This document shows positions 1-5,404 of a DNA stretch of 5,404 bases, one piece after another. The stretch comes from Oscillospiraceae bacterium (GTDB lineage Bacteria > Bacillota > Clostridia > WRCU01), in assembly GCA_009783805.1 (NCBI GenBank), contig WRCU01000129.1:1-5404 (forward strand). Direction: 5' to 3'. Each line of letters opens with the position of its first letter. Position 1 is the first letter of the stretch. The translations under genes were made by a program, and so were the position numbers. A model generated the notes under the pieces. That model made no database searches, was not told the DNA's origin, and was given only the letters and a program-made list of their open reading frames with translations.

Positions 1-318
1 AAGAAAGGCAGGCCCGCGGCGATGGTCTCCGCATTGGCCAACCCATGGAAGGCCGGGGAGCTGGCCGGCGTCATGATGGGTGAGATGGGGACGCTGGGGG
101 TCCGCTACGTCGAGTACGGCAGGGCGTATCTGGACAGGCGCGTCAAGGTGGCGGAGACGCGGTACGGGCCGGTCAGGGTCAAGGCGGCGGACATAGGCGG
201 ATCCAGGCTGCGCTCGCCGGAATATGAGGATTGCAAGGCCATAGCCTTGGATAGGGGCGTGCCGATCCGCGACGTGTACGCGGAGGCCCTGCGGGCCATG
301 GGCGCGCAAGAGGCCTAG
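1..318 (+). CDS. larC: LarC, nickel-pincer cofactor biosynthesis protein, C-terminal part (5' truncated)
   Basis: The reading frame is open from the first base and gives 105 residues to a TAG stop. It begins KKGRPAAMVSAL, matching the LarC (formerly DUF111) 'KKxRPG..LSVL' segment, then GTLGVR, then YGPVRVKAADIGG, then SPEYEDCKAIALDRGVPIRDVY, all landmarks of the LarC C-terminal domain. The ATG at 22 lies inside the conserved segment and is not a start. LarC is a CTP-dependent cyclometallase that inserts nickel into the pyridinium-dithio pincer nucleotide used by LarA-type lactate racemases and related 2-hydroxyacid epimerases; it acts in the cytoplasm. Full LarC proteins are roughly 400 residues, so about three quarters lie outside the window. 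In Lactobacillus plantarum larC is read through a programmed frameshift between two ORFs; whether that applies here cannot be seen. No larA, larB or larE is visible. Confidence 0.88.
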   Translation, partial: KKGRPAAMVSALANPWKAGELAGVMMGEMGTLGVRYVEYGRAYLDRRVKVAETRYGPVRVKAADIGGSRLRSPEYEDCKAIALDRGVPIRDVYAEALRAMGAQEA

Positions 319-368
319 GCGAGGCGGGCGACGGATGGCTGGGGGAACCATGATGGTCCACATTAAGA

Positions 369-377
369 GGGGGTGAT
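369..377 (+). promoter_or_regulatory. Ribosome binding site of metK
   Basis: GGGGGTGAT resembles the extended anti-Shine-Dalgarno match GGAGGTGAT with one G in place of A, which can still wobble-pair. The G run ends 10 bases before the ATG at 384 and 16 before the in-frame ATG at 390. An ATG at 379 is out of frame and hits a stop after four codons. The spacing favours 384. Confidence 0.5.
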
Positions 378-383
378 TATGGG

Positions 384-1571
384 ATGGGGATGAGGAGGCT
401 TTTCACCTCGGAGTCGGTTACCGAGGGGCATCCCGACAAGATGGCCGACCAGATCTCGGACGCGGTGCTCGACGCCATGATGGCGCAGGACCCTTATTCC
501 AGGGTGGCCGCGGAGACGATGGTCGCGACCGGCATGGCCTTGGTCGCCGGCGAGGTGACGACGAAGGCGGTCGTGGACATACCGTCGGTCGTCAAGGAGA
601 CGATCCGGGGCATAGGGTATGTGGGGGCGGGCGGCGGCGGCTACGACGCCGATTCGGTGGGCGTCCTCGTGTCGCTGCACGCGCAGTCGGCCGACATAGC
701 CTTGGGCGTGGACAGGTCATATGAGTCCAAGGCCTCGGGCGGGGCGGGCGGCTTCACCACCGGCGCCGGCGACCAGGGGATCATCTTCGGGTACGCGACG
801 AACGAGACGCCGGAATACATGCCCACGGCCATAAGCTACGCCCACAAGCTTTCCGGGAGGCTCAGCCAGGTCAGGAAGGACGGCCTGCTCACGTACCTGC
901 GCCCCGACGGGAAGTCGCAGGTGACGGTCGAGTACGGCGAGGGCAACGCCGTGAAAAGGGTGGATACCGTGGTGGTCTCGAGCCAGCACTCCGATGAGGT
1001 GGGCATAGAGAGGCTCAGGGAGGACGTCCTCAGGCACGTGATACGCGAGTGCATTCCGGCGGGCTTGATGGACGAAGGCACCAAGTTCTACATAAACCCC
1101 ACGGGGCGCTTCGTGATAGGCGGCCCGCTCGGCGACGTCGGGCTCACCGGCAGGAAGATAATAGTCGACTCATACGGCGGCGCGGGCAGGCACGGGGGCG
1201 GCGCATTCTCCGGGAAGGACCCCACGAAGGTGGACCGCTCGGCGGCGTACGCGGCGAGGTGGGTCGCCAAGAACCTGGTGGCCGCCGGGGTGGCCGACAA
1301 GCTGGAGATAGGGCTGGCGTACGCCATCGGGGTTGCGAGTCCGGTTTCGGTGGCGGTGGAGACGTTCGGCACGGGCAGGCTGGGCGACGAGGCCATCATG
1401 CGCATAATCGGCAAGGCCTTCGACCTGAGGCCCGACGCGATCATAGAGGCATTGGGGCTGCGTAGGCCCATTTATCAAAAGACCGCGTCGTACGGGCATT
1501 TCGGGAGGCCCGACGTAGGGTTCACGTGGGAGCTCCTGGACAAGGCCGACGAGATAAAGGCCATGATGTAG
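384..1571 (+). CDS. metK: S-adenosylmethionine synthetase (methionine adenosyltransferase)
   Basis: Makes S-adenosylmethionine from methionine and ATP, releasing phosphate and diphosphate; cytoplasmic, normally a tetramer needing Mg2+ and K+. The 395-residue product has the usual family length and all landmarks: [20 protein letters not shown] (6-25) with the ATP-contacting His16 and Asp18; [11 protein letters not shown] (127-137), the first MAT signature; [17 protein letters not shown] (271-287), the glycine-rich phosphate-binding second signature; and a C-terminal [11 protein letters not shown] block (367-377). Only one cysteine is present (223). The start at 384 is chosen on ribosome-binding-site spacing; ATG 390 would also give a normal MetK N-terminus (MRRLFTSES). 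It lies 65 bp after larC, and no SAM riboswitch fits in that gap. A strong hairpin follows the stop, so metK probably ends a transcription unit. Bacterial type, not the divergent archaeal MAT. Confidence 0.98.
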   Translation: MGMRRLFTSESVTEGHPDKMADQISDAVLDAMMAQDPYSRVAAETMVATGMALVAGEVTTKAVVDIPSVVKETIRGIGYVGAGGGGYDADSVGVLVSLHAQSADIALGVDRSYESKASGGAGGFTTGAGDQGIIFGYATNETPEYMPTAISYAHKLSGRLSQVRKDGLLTYLRPDGKSQVTVEYGEGNAVKRVDTVVVSSQHSDEVGIERLREDVLRHVIRECIPAGLMDEGTKFYINPTGRFVIGGPLGDVGLTGRKIIVDSYGGAGRHGGGAFSGKDPTKVDRSAAYAARWVAKNLVAAGVADKLEIGLAYAIGVASPVSVAVETFGTGRLGDEAIMRIIGKAFDLRPDAIIEALGLRRPIYQKTASYGHFGRPDVGFTWELLDKADEIKAMM

Positions 1572-1580
1572 ACTGATATG

Positions 1581-1611
1581 GGCGGATAGGCGGCTTCGGC
1601 CGCCCTCCGCC
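1581..1611 (+). terminator. Two-tier hairpin with UUCG tetraloop, probable terminator after metK
   Basis: Ten bases after the metK stop. The inner stem GGCGGC (1589-1594) pairs perfectly with GCCGCC (1599-1604) around a TTCG loop closed by C-G, the exceptionally stable cUUCGg tetraloop. The outer stem GGCGGA (1581-1586) pairs perfectly with TCCGCC (1606-1611); a small internal loop (TA against C) separates the two. This gives 12 base pairs. What follows is TTAACC, not a proper T-run, so it is not a textbook intrinsic terminator; it could also act by protecting the metK 3' end or with Rho. Confidence 0.7.
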
Positions 1612-1634
1612 TTAACCATACCGCGGGGGTCACT

Positions 1635-2744
1635 ATGGGGGTCATCTCGGGGGTCACCAAGCACACGATCAGCGTCAGGAGGGACAGGTACCTGTGCGAA
1701 GGCGACGTCGCGACGCTGCCGAACGGCGAAGTGCTCACGGTCTTCTGCGACACGACGGGCCACATGCACCCGGACCATGACGACATACTGCTGGCCCGAT
1801 CCTGGGACGGCGGCGTTACCTGGCCGGAGGAGGGCATAAAGCCCGTATGGAAGCGCGACAGGTACGAGGGGGGCAACAACCCCTGCATCACGCGACTGTC
1901 CGACGGCACATTGCTCATTTATTTCTTGGTCAACTCCTTCATCGACTCACTGGGCATCAAGGGTGACTACGGCCCCCAGTCATACGACGTGAGCAACCTC
2001 AGGGACTGCGAGGGCTGCCACTTCACGCGCTCCGTCGACGGCGGCCTCACGTGGGGCCCGCTATACAAGTGCAACACCGCGCCCATGAAATGGGGGCAGC
2101 CGGCCGACGGCCTGGTGGAGATGCCGGACGGGACGCTGTACATGGCCCTGTCGGGTCTCAAGTCGAACACCTGGATGAACCGCAACGGCGAGAAGATATC
2201 CTCGTTCCTCATGAGGTCGGACGACAAGGGCCTGAATTGGGAGTACTACTCCACAATAGCCCACGACCCGTTCCAGATGATGGACTTCCACGAGCCGAGC
2301 CTCACCTTGACCAAGGAGGGTCTGCTGGTATGCGTGATGAGGACCGTCTTCGAGCCTAGGAACAGGCACGGGCACTCATGGATCAGCCATTCTCGCGACG
2401 AGGGCGAGTCCTGGTCGAGGCCGGAGCCGACGAACATATGGGGCTACCCGTTCGACCTCCTGACCCTGCGGGACGGGCGCGTCCTCGCGACCTACGGGCA
2501 CCGCAGGGAGCCTTTTTCCCTGAAGGGGTGCATTTCGCCGGACGGGATCGCCTGGGACGCGAAGGACGAGTTCGTGATAGTCGAGGGGGGTGAGGAGCCC
2601 ACCCGCTCGGTGGGGCCATGGTGGCACATAGGCTACCCCGCCTCATGCCAGCTCGGCGACGGGTCCATCCTCACCGTCTCGCACGAGTGGACCGGGGATC
2701 GGCCGTACGTGCAGTACATGTTCTCAGCGAAGTACCGGGTGTAG
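1635..2744 (+). CDS. Sialidase-fold BNR/Asp-box repeat protein, probable cytoplasmic glycoside hydrolase of unknown specificity
   Basis: A 369-residue protein with the Asp-box repeats (SxDxGxTW) of six-bladed sialidase-type propellers: SWDGGVTW (56-63), SVDGGLTW (133-140), SDDKGLNW (195-202), SRDEGESW (253-260) and a degenerate one near 301-307 (SPDGIAW). Between them are blade strands of the BNR_2 type: GGNNPCITRLSDGTLL (79-94), HEPSLTLTKEGLL (219-231), YGHRREPF (287-294) and IGYPASCQLGDGSILTV (332-348). Glu220 and the arginines at 236, 289 and 290 are candidate active-site residues. The N-terminal FRIP/YRIP motif, whose arginine binds the sialic acid carboxylate in GH33, is replaced by YLCEGD (19-24), so true sialidase activity is doubtful; other clans with this fold, such as GH93 arabinanases, are possible. 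There is no signal peptide, and nine cysteines including a CEGC pair (125-128) fit the cytoplasm. First of three closely spaced genes. The ribosome binding site is a modest GGGGGT five bases before the ATG. Confidence 0.8.
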   Translation: MGVISGVTKHTISVRRDRYLCEGDVATLPNGEVLTVFCDTTGHMHPDHDDILLARSWDGGVTWPEEGIKPVWKRDRYEGGNNPCITRLSDGTLLIYFLVNSFIDSLGIKGDYGPQSYDVSNLRDCEGCHFTRSVDGGLTWGPLYKCNTAPMKWGQPADGLVEMPDGTLYMALSGLKSNTWMNRNGEKISSFLMRSDDKGLNWEYYSTIAHDPFQMMDFHEPSLTLTKEGLLVCVMRTVFEPRNRHGHSWISHSRDEGESWSRPEPTNIWGYPFDLLTLRDGRVLATYGHRREPFSLKGCISPDGIAWDAKDEFVIVEGGEEPTRSVGPWWHIGYPASCQLGDGSILTVSHEWTGDRPYVQYMFSAKYRV

Positions 2745-2776
2745 CCGACCTGGGCGCGGCGGCGGGCAAGGCGGCC

Positions 2777-3889
2777 ATGACGGGCAGGGAGAGGTTCCTC
2801 TCGTGCGTCAGGTACGGCGGCGTCGACAGGCCCCCCTGCTCGTTCAGCGCGACGTGGGCCGTCGCCAGGTCCTTGATGGCGGCGTTGGGGGTGGACGGTC
2901 ACGAGCCGCTGCTGAGGCGCCTGGGCGTGGACATGCGGTTCGTCTCGCCCCGCTATGTGGGCCCGCCTTTAAGGGACTTCGGAGGCGGCGTGGCGGAGGG
3001 GCTGTGGGGTGAGCGCTCGCGGGCCGTCATGGGCCCGTGCGGCGAGTTCCGGGAGATGACCCACATGCCGTACGCCGGGGTGGATGACCTGCGGGGCTTC
3101 GCCGAGGTGAGGTTCCCGAGCCCCGACTGGTTCGACTGTTCGCGCATCGCGGAGGACGCGGACGAGCTGGGGGGCCACGCCGTCGCGTTGGGCTACCAGG
3201 GCGCCTCCAACCCTTACGGGCGTCCGGGATATTCGGCGCCGGTGCCCGCCGCCCCGGACTACATAAACGGCCCCGCGAGGCTGATGGGTCGCGAGCGGGC
3301 GCTCGTGGGCCTGGCGCTGCGGGACCCCGTGTACATGGAGCTCATGGACCGGAAGCACGAGCTGTTGATGGCGGTCTACGAAAGGGCGCTCAAGGCGGGC
3401 AAGGGCAAGGTGGACGCGCTCTTCCTGGCCGACGACCTGGGCGGGCAGGAGGCGACGCTTATCAGCCCCGAGACGTTCGACGGTACGCTCGCGGGCAGGT
3501 ACCGTGATTTCATAGGGTTAGGCCATAGGTACGGCGCCGTCGTCATGATGCACATGTGCGGGAGCGTCAGGGCCCTGCTGCCCAGGCTGATCGGGCTCGG
3601 CCTCGACGTGCTGGACGTCGTGCAGCCCGAGGCGGGCGGCATGGGCATCGAGTCCCTCAGGGAGGCGTTCCACGGCAGGATAGCCTTCTCGGGGACCATG
3701 GGCCTGCAGCGGACGCTGCCGTTCGGGACGGAGGATGAGGTGCGAGGCGAGGTGGGGCTGCGTAGGAGGCTCTTCCCGGAAGGCGGGATCATCATAGGCC
3801 CTTCGAACAACCTGCAGGGTGATATCCCGATCGGGAACATCCTCGCGATGTACGGGGCCGTCGGCGGCCTGAAGGCGGATATGGATTAA
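2777..3889 (+). CDS. URO-D superfamily protein, methyltransferase-like branch (not HemE)
   Basis: A 370-residue protein starting at the first ATG after the preceding stop (32 bp gap); its MTGRERFLSCVRYGGVDRPP opening matches the family N-terminus. The frame stays open back to 2618, but that part lies inside the upstream gene. Landmarks of the uroporphyrinogen decarboxylase TIM-barrel fold (PF01208-type): LADDLGGQEATLISPETF (217-234), HMCGSV (259-264), LGLDVLDVVQPEAGGM (274-289), LPFGTEDEVRGEV (314-326) and IIGPSNNLQGDIPIGNILAMYG (339-360). HemE's N-terminal motif (xMRQAGRYxPEY type) is absent, so heme synthesis is unlikely. MtaA/MtbA corrinoid methyltransferases bind zinc with His-x-Cys plus a later Cys; His259 and Cys261 are present, but the third Cys is not, the matching region being GPSNN. 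No corrinoid protein is encoded nearby. Relatives of this non-HemE type often sit beside glycosidases in bacterial genomes, with function unsettled. No clear Shine-Dalgarno (only AAGGCGG), so translation may be coupled to the gene before. Confidence 0.82.
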   Translation: MTGRERFLSCVRYGGVDRPPCSFSATWAVARSLMAALGVDGHEPLLRRLGVDMRFVSPRYVGPPLRDFGGGVAEGLWGERSRAVMGPCGEFREMTHMPYAGVDDLRGFAEVRFPSPDWFDCSRIAEDADELGGHAVALGYQGASNPYGRPGYSAPVPAAPDYINGPARLMGRERALVGLALRDPVYMELMDRKHELLMAVYERALKAGKGKVDALFLADDLGGQEATLISPETFDGTLAGRYRDFIGLGHRYGAVVMMHMCGSVRALLPRLIGLGLDVLDVVQPEAGGMGIESLREAFHGRIAFSGTMGLQRTLPFGTEDEVRGEVGLRRRLFPEGGIIIGPSNNLQGDIPIGNILAMYGAVGGLKADMD

Positions 3890-3892
3890 CCT

Positions 3893-3900
3893 AGGAGGGA
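3893..3900 (+). promoter_or_regulatory. Ribosome binding site of the GH172 gene
   Basis: AGGAGGGA starts four bases after the TAA of the URO-D-like gene, with 10 bases between the AGGAGG core and the ATG at 3909. It supports that start and independent re-initiation within the operon. Confidence 0.7.
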
Positions 3901-3908
3901 CAGGGGAT

Positions 3909-4994
3909 ATGGCGGGATTCAACGGTTTGGGCATGCACATGGGCAGCATCAGCCGCCTTTCCGACGCCAGGACGAGGTCGGTTTCGGCCGAGAACCGCAC
4001 CGGCGGTAAGGGCATGGGCGGGATGGCGACGGAGGGCACGGGCAAGGAGGCGGCCGGAGGCTTGGGCGTGGGCTGGAAGATCTCGCCGAGCCTGTACGTG
4101 GGGCCCGGGGAGACGGTGACGCTGGCCGAGATAGAGGGCCCCGGGGCCCTGCAGCACATATGGGCCACGGTGACGCACCACTGGCGGTTCTGCATACTGC
4201 GCATCTATTGGGACGGGCAGAGCGAGCCGTCCGTGGAGTGCCCCATCGGCGACTTCTTCGCGTGCGGCTGGAACAGGTATGCGCAGGTGTCGTCCCTCCC
4301 GGTCTGCGTGAACCCGGGCAGCGCGTTCAACTGCTATTGGGAGATGCCGTTCCGCAAAGGCTGCAAGGTGACGGCGACGAACATATCGGACGAAAGGATC
4401 ACGGTCTTCTACCAGATCGACTACGCGCTCACCGAGGTCGGCGAGGACCGGGCCTACTTCCACGCCAGGTTCGGCCGCGTGAACCCGCTGCCGTACGGGG
4501 ACGTCTACACGATACTGGACGGCGTCGAGGGCAAGGGGCAGTACGTGGGGACGTACATGGCGTGGGGCGTGAACAGCTGCGGATGGTGGGGCGAGGGCGA
4601 GGTCAAGTTCTACATGGACGGGGACGCCGAGTTCCCGACCATATGCGGGACCGGGACGGAGGATTACTTCTGCGGCTCGTACAACTTCGACGTCGGGAAG
4701 CAGAATGGGGGCTATAGGGAGTTCACGACCCCGTACGCCGGGCTGCCCCAGGTCATAAGGCCCGACGGGCTGTACGACTCGCAGACGAGGTTCGGCATGT
4801 ACAGGTGGCACATAGCCGACCCGATACGGTTCGAGAGGGACCTCAGGGTCACGGTCCAGGCGCTGGGCTGGACCAAGAAAGGGAAGTACGCGCCCCTCAG
4901 GGACGACATCGCGTCGGTGGCCTACTGGTACCAGACGCTCCCGCATAGGCCGTTCCCCAAGCTGCCCGACCGGGATTTCCTAGAGGTCATATAG
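3909..4994 (+). CDS. GH172 (formerly DUF2961) family glycoside hydrolase-like protein
   Basis: A 361-residue protein with the recognisable GH172/DUF2961 layout: N-terminal SRLSDARTRSVSAENRTGGK (15-34) and GGMATEGTGKEAA (37-49), then IEGPGALQHIW (75-85), ILRIYWDG (96-103) with IGDFFACG (113-120), and the family core WWGEGEVKFYMDG (226-238) followed by GTGTEDYFCGSYNF (247-260). Characterised GH172 enzymes are a Bifidobacterium alpha-D-fructofuranosidase/difructose dianhydride I synthase and exo-D-arabinofuranosidases. Their two catalytic glutamates fall in these core blocks, so Glu229 (or Glu231) and Glu251 are the candidates here. The fold is a double jelly roll that assembles into oligomers. 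No signal peptide and nine cysteines point to a cytoplasmic enzyme acting on small imported glycosides. It follows the URO-D-like gene by 19 bp. The start fits both the ribosome binding site and the family N-terminus. Family assignment is firm; substrate is unknown, a furanoside being a guess from the family. Confidence 0.87.
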   Translation: MAGFNGLGMHMGSISRLSDARTRSVSAENRTGGKGMGGMATEGTGKEAAGGLGVGWKISPSLYVGPGETVTLAEIEGPGALQHIWATVTHHWRFCILRIYWDGQSEPSVECPIGDFFACGWNRYAQVSSLPVCVNPGSAFNCYWEMPFRKGCKVTATNISDERITVFYQIDYALTEVGEDRAYFHARFGRVNPLPYGDVYTILDGVEGKGQYVGTYMAWGVNSCGWWGEGEVKFYMDGDAEFPTICGTGTEDYFCGSYNFDVGKQNGGYREFTTPYAGLPQVIRPDGLYDSQTRFGMYRWHIADPIRFERDLRVTVQALGWTKKGKYAPLRDDIASVAYWYQTLPHRPFPKLPDRDFLEVI

Positions 4995-5000
4995 GCAAGG

Positions 5001-5012
5001 TAATATGCATAT
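5001..5012 (+). promoter_or_regulatory. Possible promoter or operator in the AT-rich gap before trpS
   Basis: The 54 bp gap before trpS contains a short AT-rich patch in otherwise very GC-rich DNA. TAATAT (5001-5006) resembles a -10 box and overlaps a perfect 10 bp palindrome, ATATGCATAT (5003-5012). No convincing -35 box lies upstream; TTTCCT near 4977 is weak. A separate promoter for trpS or a regulator site is plausible but unproven. Confidence 0.25.
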
Positions 5013-5033
5013 CAATAGCGCGTATGCGTCATG

Positions 5034-5041
5034 AAGGAGGT
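5034..5041 (+). promoter_or_regulatory. Ribosome binding site of trpS
   Basis: AAGGAGGT is a perfect Shine-Dalgarno sequence, seven bases before the ATG at 5049. An in-frame ATG at 5031 would place this site inside the coding region, so 5049 is the better start. Confidence 0.85.
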
Positions 5042-5048
5042 CTATGGG

Positions 5049-5404
5049 ATGGGCGATACACCGGGCGGCGGCATTGTGCTCACCGGCGACAGGCCCACCG
5101 GCCCGCTGCACATCGGGCATTACGTGGGGTCCCTAAGCACGCGCCTGGCGATGCAGGGAAGCCTGGGGACGGAAGGCGGCTTTGACAGGCTGCTCTTCCT
5201 GATCGCGGACATGCAGGCCCTGACCGACAACGCGCACAACGTCATGAAGGTCCGCGAGAACGTCCTGGAGGTGGCCCTCGACTATCTGGCCGTGGGGATA
5301 GACCCGGATAAAAGCACGATGTTCATACAGTCCACCGTGCCCGAGCTCGCCGAGCTCACCATGTACTACTTGAACTTCGTGACGCTGGCCAGGCTGCGCA
5401 GGAA
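5049..5404 (+). CDS. trpS: Tryptophanyl-tRNA synthetase, N-terminal part (3' truncated)
   Basis: Class I aminoacyl-tRNA synthetase that charges tRNA-Trp with tryptophan using ATP; cytoplasmic homodimer. The frame gives 118 residues before the right edge, about a third of a typical 330-350 residue TrpS. Visible landmarks: [20 protein letters not shown] (10-29) holding the HIGH motif at 21-24; [13 protein letters not shown] (50-62) of the Rossmann core; and [20 protein letters not shown] (75-94) followed by [15 protein letters not shown] (95-109), the conserved IQS-VPE-ELT region. The KMSKS motif would lie beyond the window. It is the bacterial TrpS type. It starts 54 bp after the GH172 stop, with an AT-rich patch between; it may have its own promoter or be the last gene of the upstream operon. 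No T-box or trp leader fits in the gap. Confidence 0.96.
   Translation, partial: MGDTPGGGIVLTGDRPTGPLHIGHYVGSLSTRLAMQGSLGTEGGFDRLLFLIADMQALTDNAHNVMKVRENVLEVALDYLAVGIDPDKSTMFIQSTVPELAELTMYYLNFVTLARLRR

Noticed and set aside
22..318. A separate small gene starting at the ATG at 22
   Set aside because: The frame is open to the left edge and the residues before this Met (KKGRPAA) are part of the conserved LarC segment, so this is the tail of a longer gene.
347..357. Short inverted repeat ACCAT-G-ATGGT in the larC-metK gap
   Set aside because: The arms are only five bases with mismatches outside; too short to claim as an operator or terminator.
319..383. SAM riboswitch upstream of metK
   Set aside because: The 65 bp gap is too short for the common SAM-I type and shows no convincing stem pattern.
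2618..2776. Upstream in-frame extension of the URO-D-like gene
   Set aside because: It overlaps the end of the sialidase-like gene and encodes an Arg/His-rich stretch unlike the family; the family N-terminus begins at 2777.
3891..4946. A 351-codon open frame on the minus strand opposite the GH172 gene
   Set aside because: It is a shadow produced by the GC-rich codon pattern: the product is dominated by Arg, Val, His and Pro with no recognisable motif, while the plus strand has a clear family match, ribosome binding site and operon position.
316..4994. TAG read as pyrrolysine, given the many TAG stops
   Set aside because: Every TAG falls at the expected family end and metK and trpS are bacterial type; after metK another TAG follows within six codons.
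1635..4994. Recent horizontal transfer of the three-gene cassette
   Set aside because: The same AGG/ATA-rich codon use and TAG stops are seen in metK, larC and trpS; there are no repeats, integrase, tRNA or insertion-sequence remnants at the edges.

Overview
The window is a GC-rich, densely packed, all-plus-strand stretch of a bacterial chromosome. The host is called bacterial because metK is the bacterial type, with both classical signatures, and trpS is the bacterial '[15 protein letters not shown]' type; the archaeal versions of both enzymes look different. Every gene uses many AGG (Arg) and ATA (Ile) codons despite the high GC, and four of the five stop codons seen are TAG with no TGA. 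That is distinctive, but I cannot assign a phylum from it.

Layout: (1) 1-318, the C-terminal end of larC (nickel-pincer cofactor synthesis), cut by the left edge. (2) 384-1571, a complete metK (S-adenosylmethionine synthetase). (3) 1581-1611, a strong two-tier hairpin with a cUUCGg loop, a likely transcription terminator after metK. (4) 1635-4994, three closely spaced genes: a sialidase-fold protein with Asp-box (BNR) repeats, a URO-D superfamily protein of the methyltransferase-like branch (not HemE), and a GH172 (formerly DUF2961) glycoside hydrolase-like protein. (5) a short AT-rich gap, then from 5049 the N-terminal third of trpS, cut by the right edge.

The three middle genes look like an operon inserted between housekeeping genes. 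Spacings are 32 and 18 bp, codon habits match the neighbours, and none of the three proteins has a signal peptide. My reading is a cytoplasmic pathway acting on small imported glycosides: two glycosidase-type enzymes of different fold plus a URO-D-like protein of unknown chemistry. The substrate is unknown and no transporter or regulator lies in the window. This cassette is the part most worth following. The sialidase-like protein lacks the FRIP arginine of true sialidases, and the URO-D-like protein keeps only part of the zinc site of the corrinoid methyltransferases, so neither should be annotated by its family's textbook reaction.
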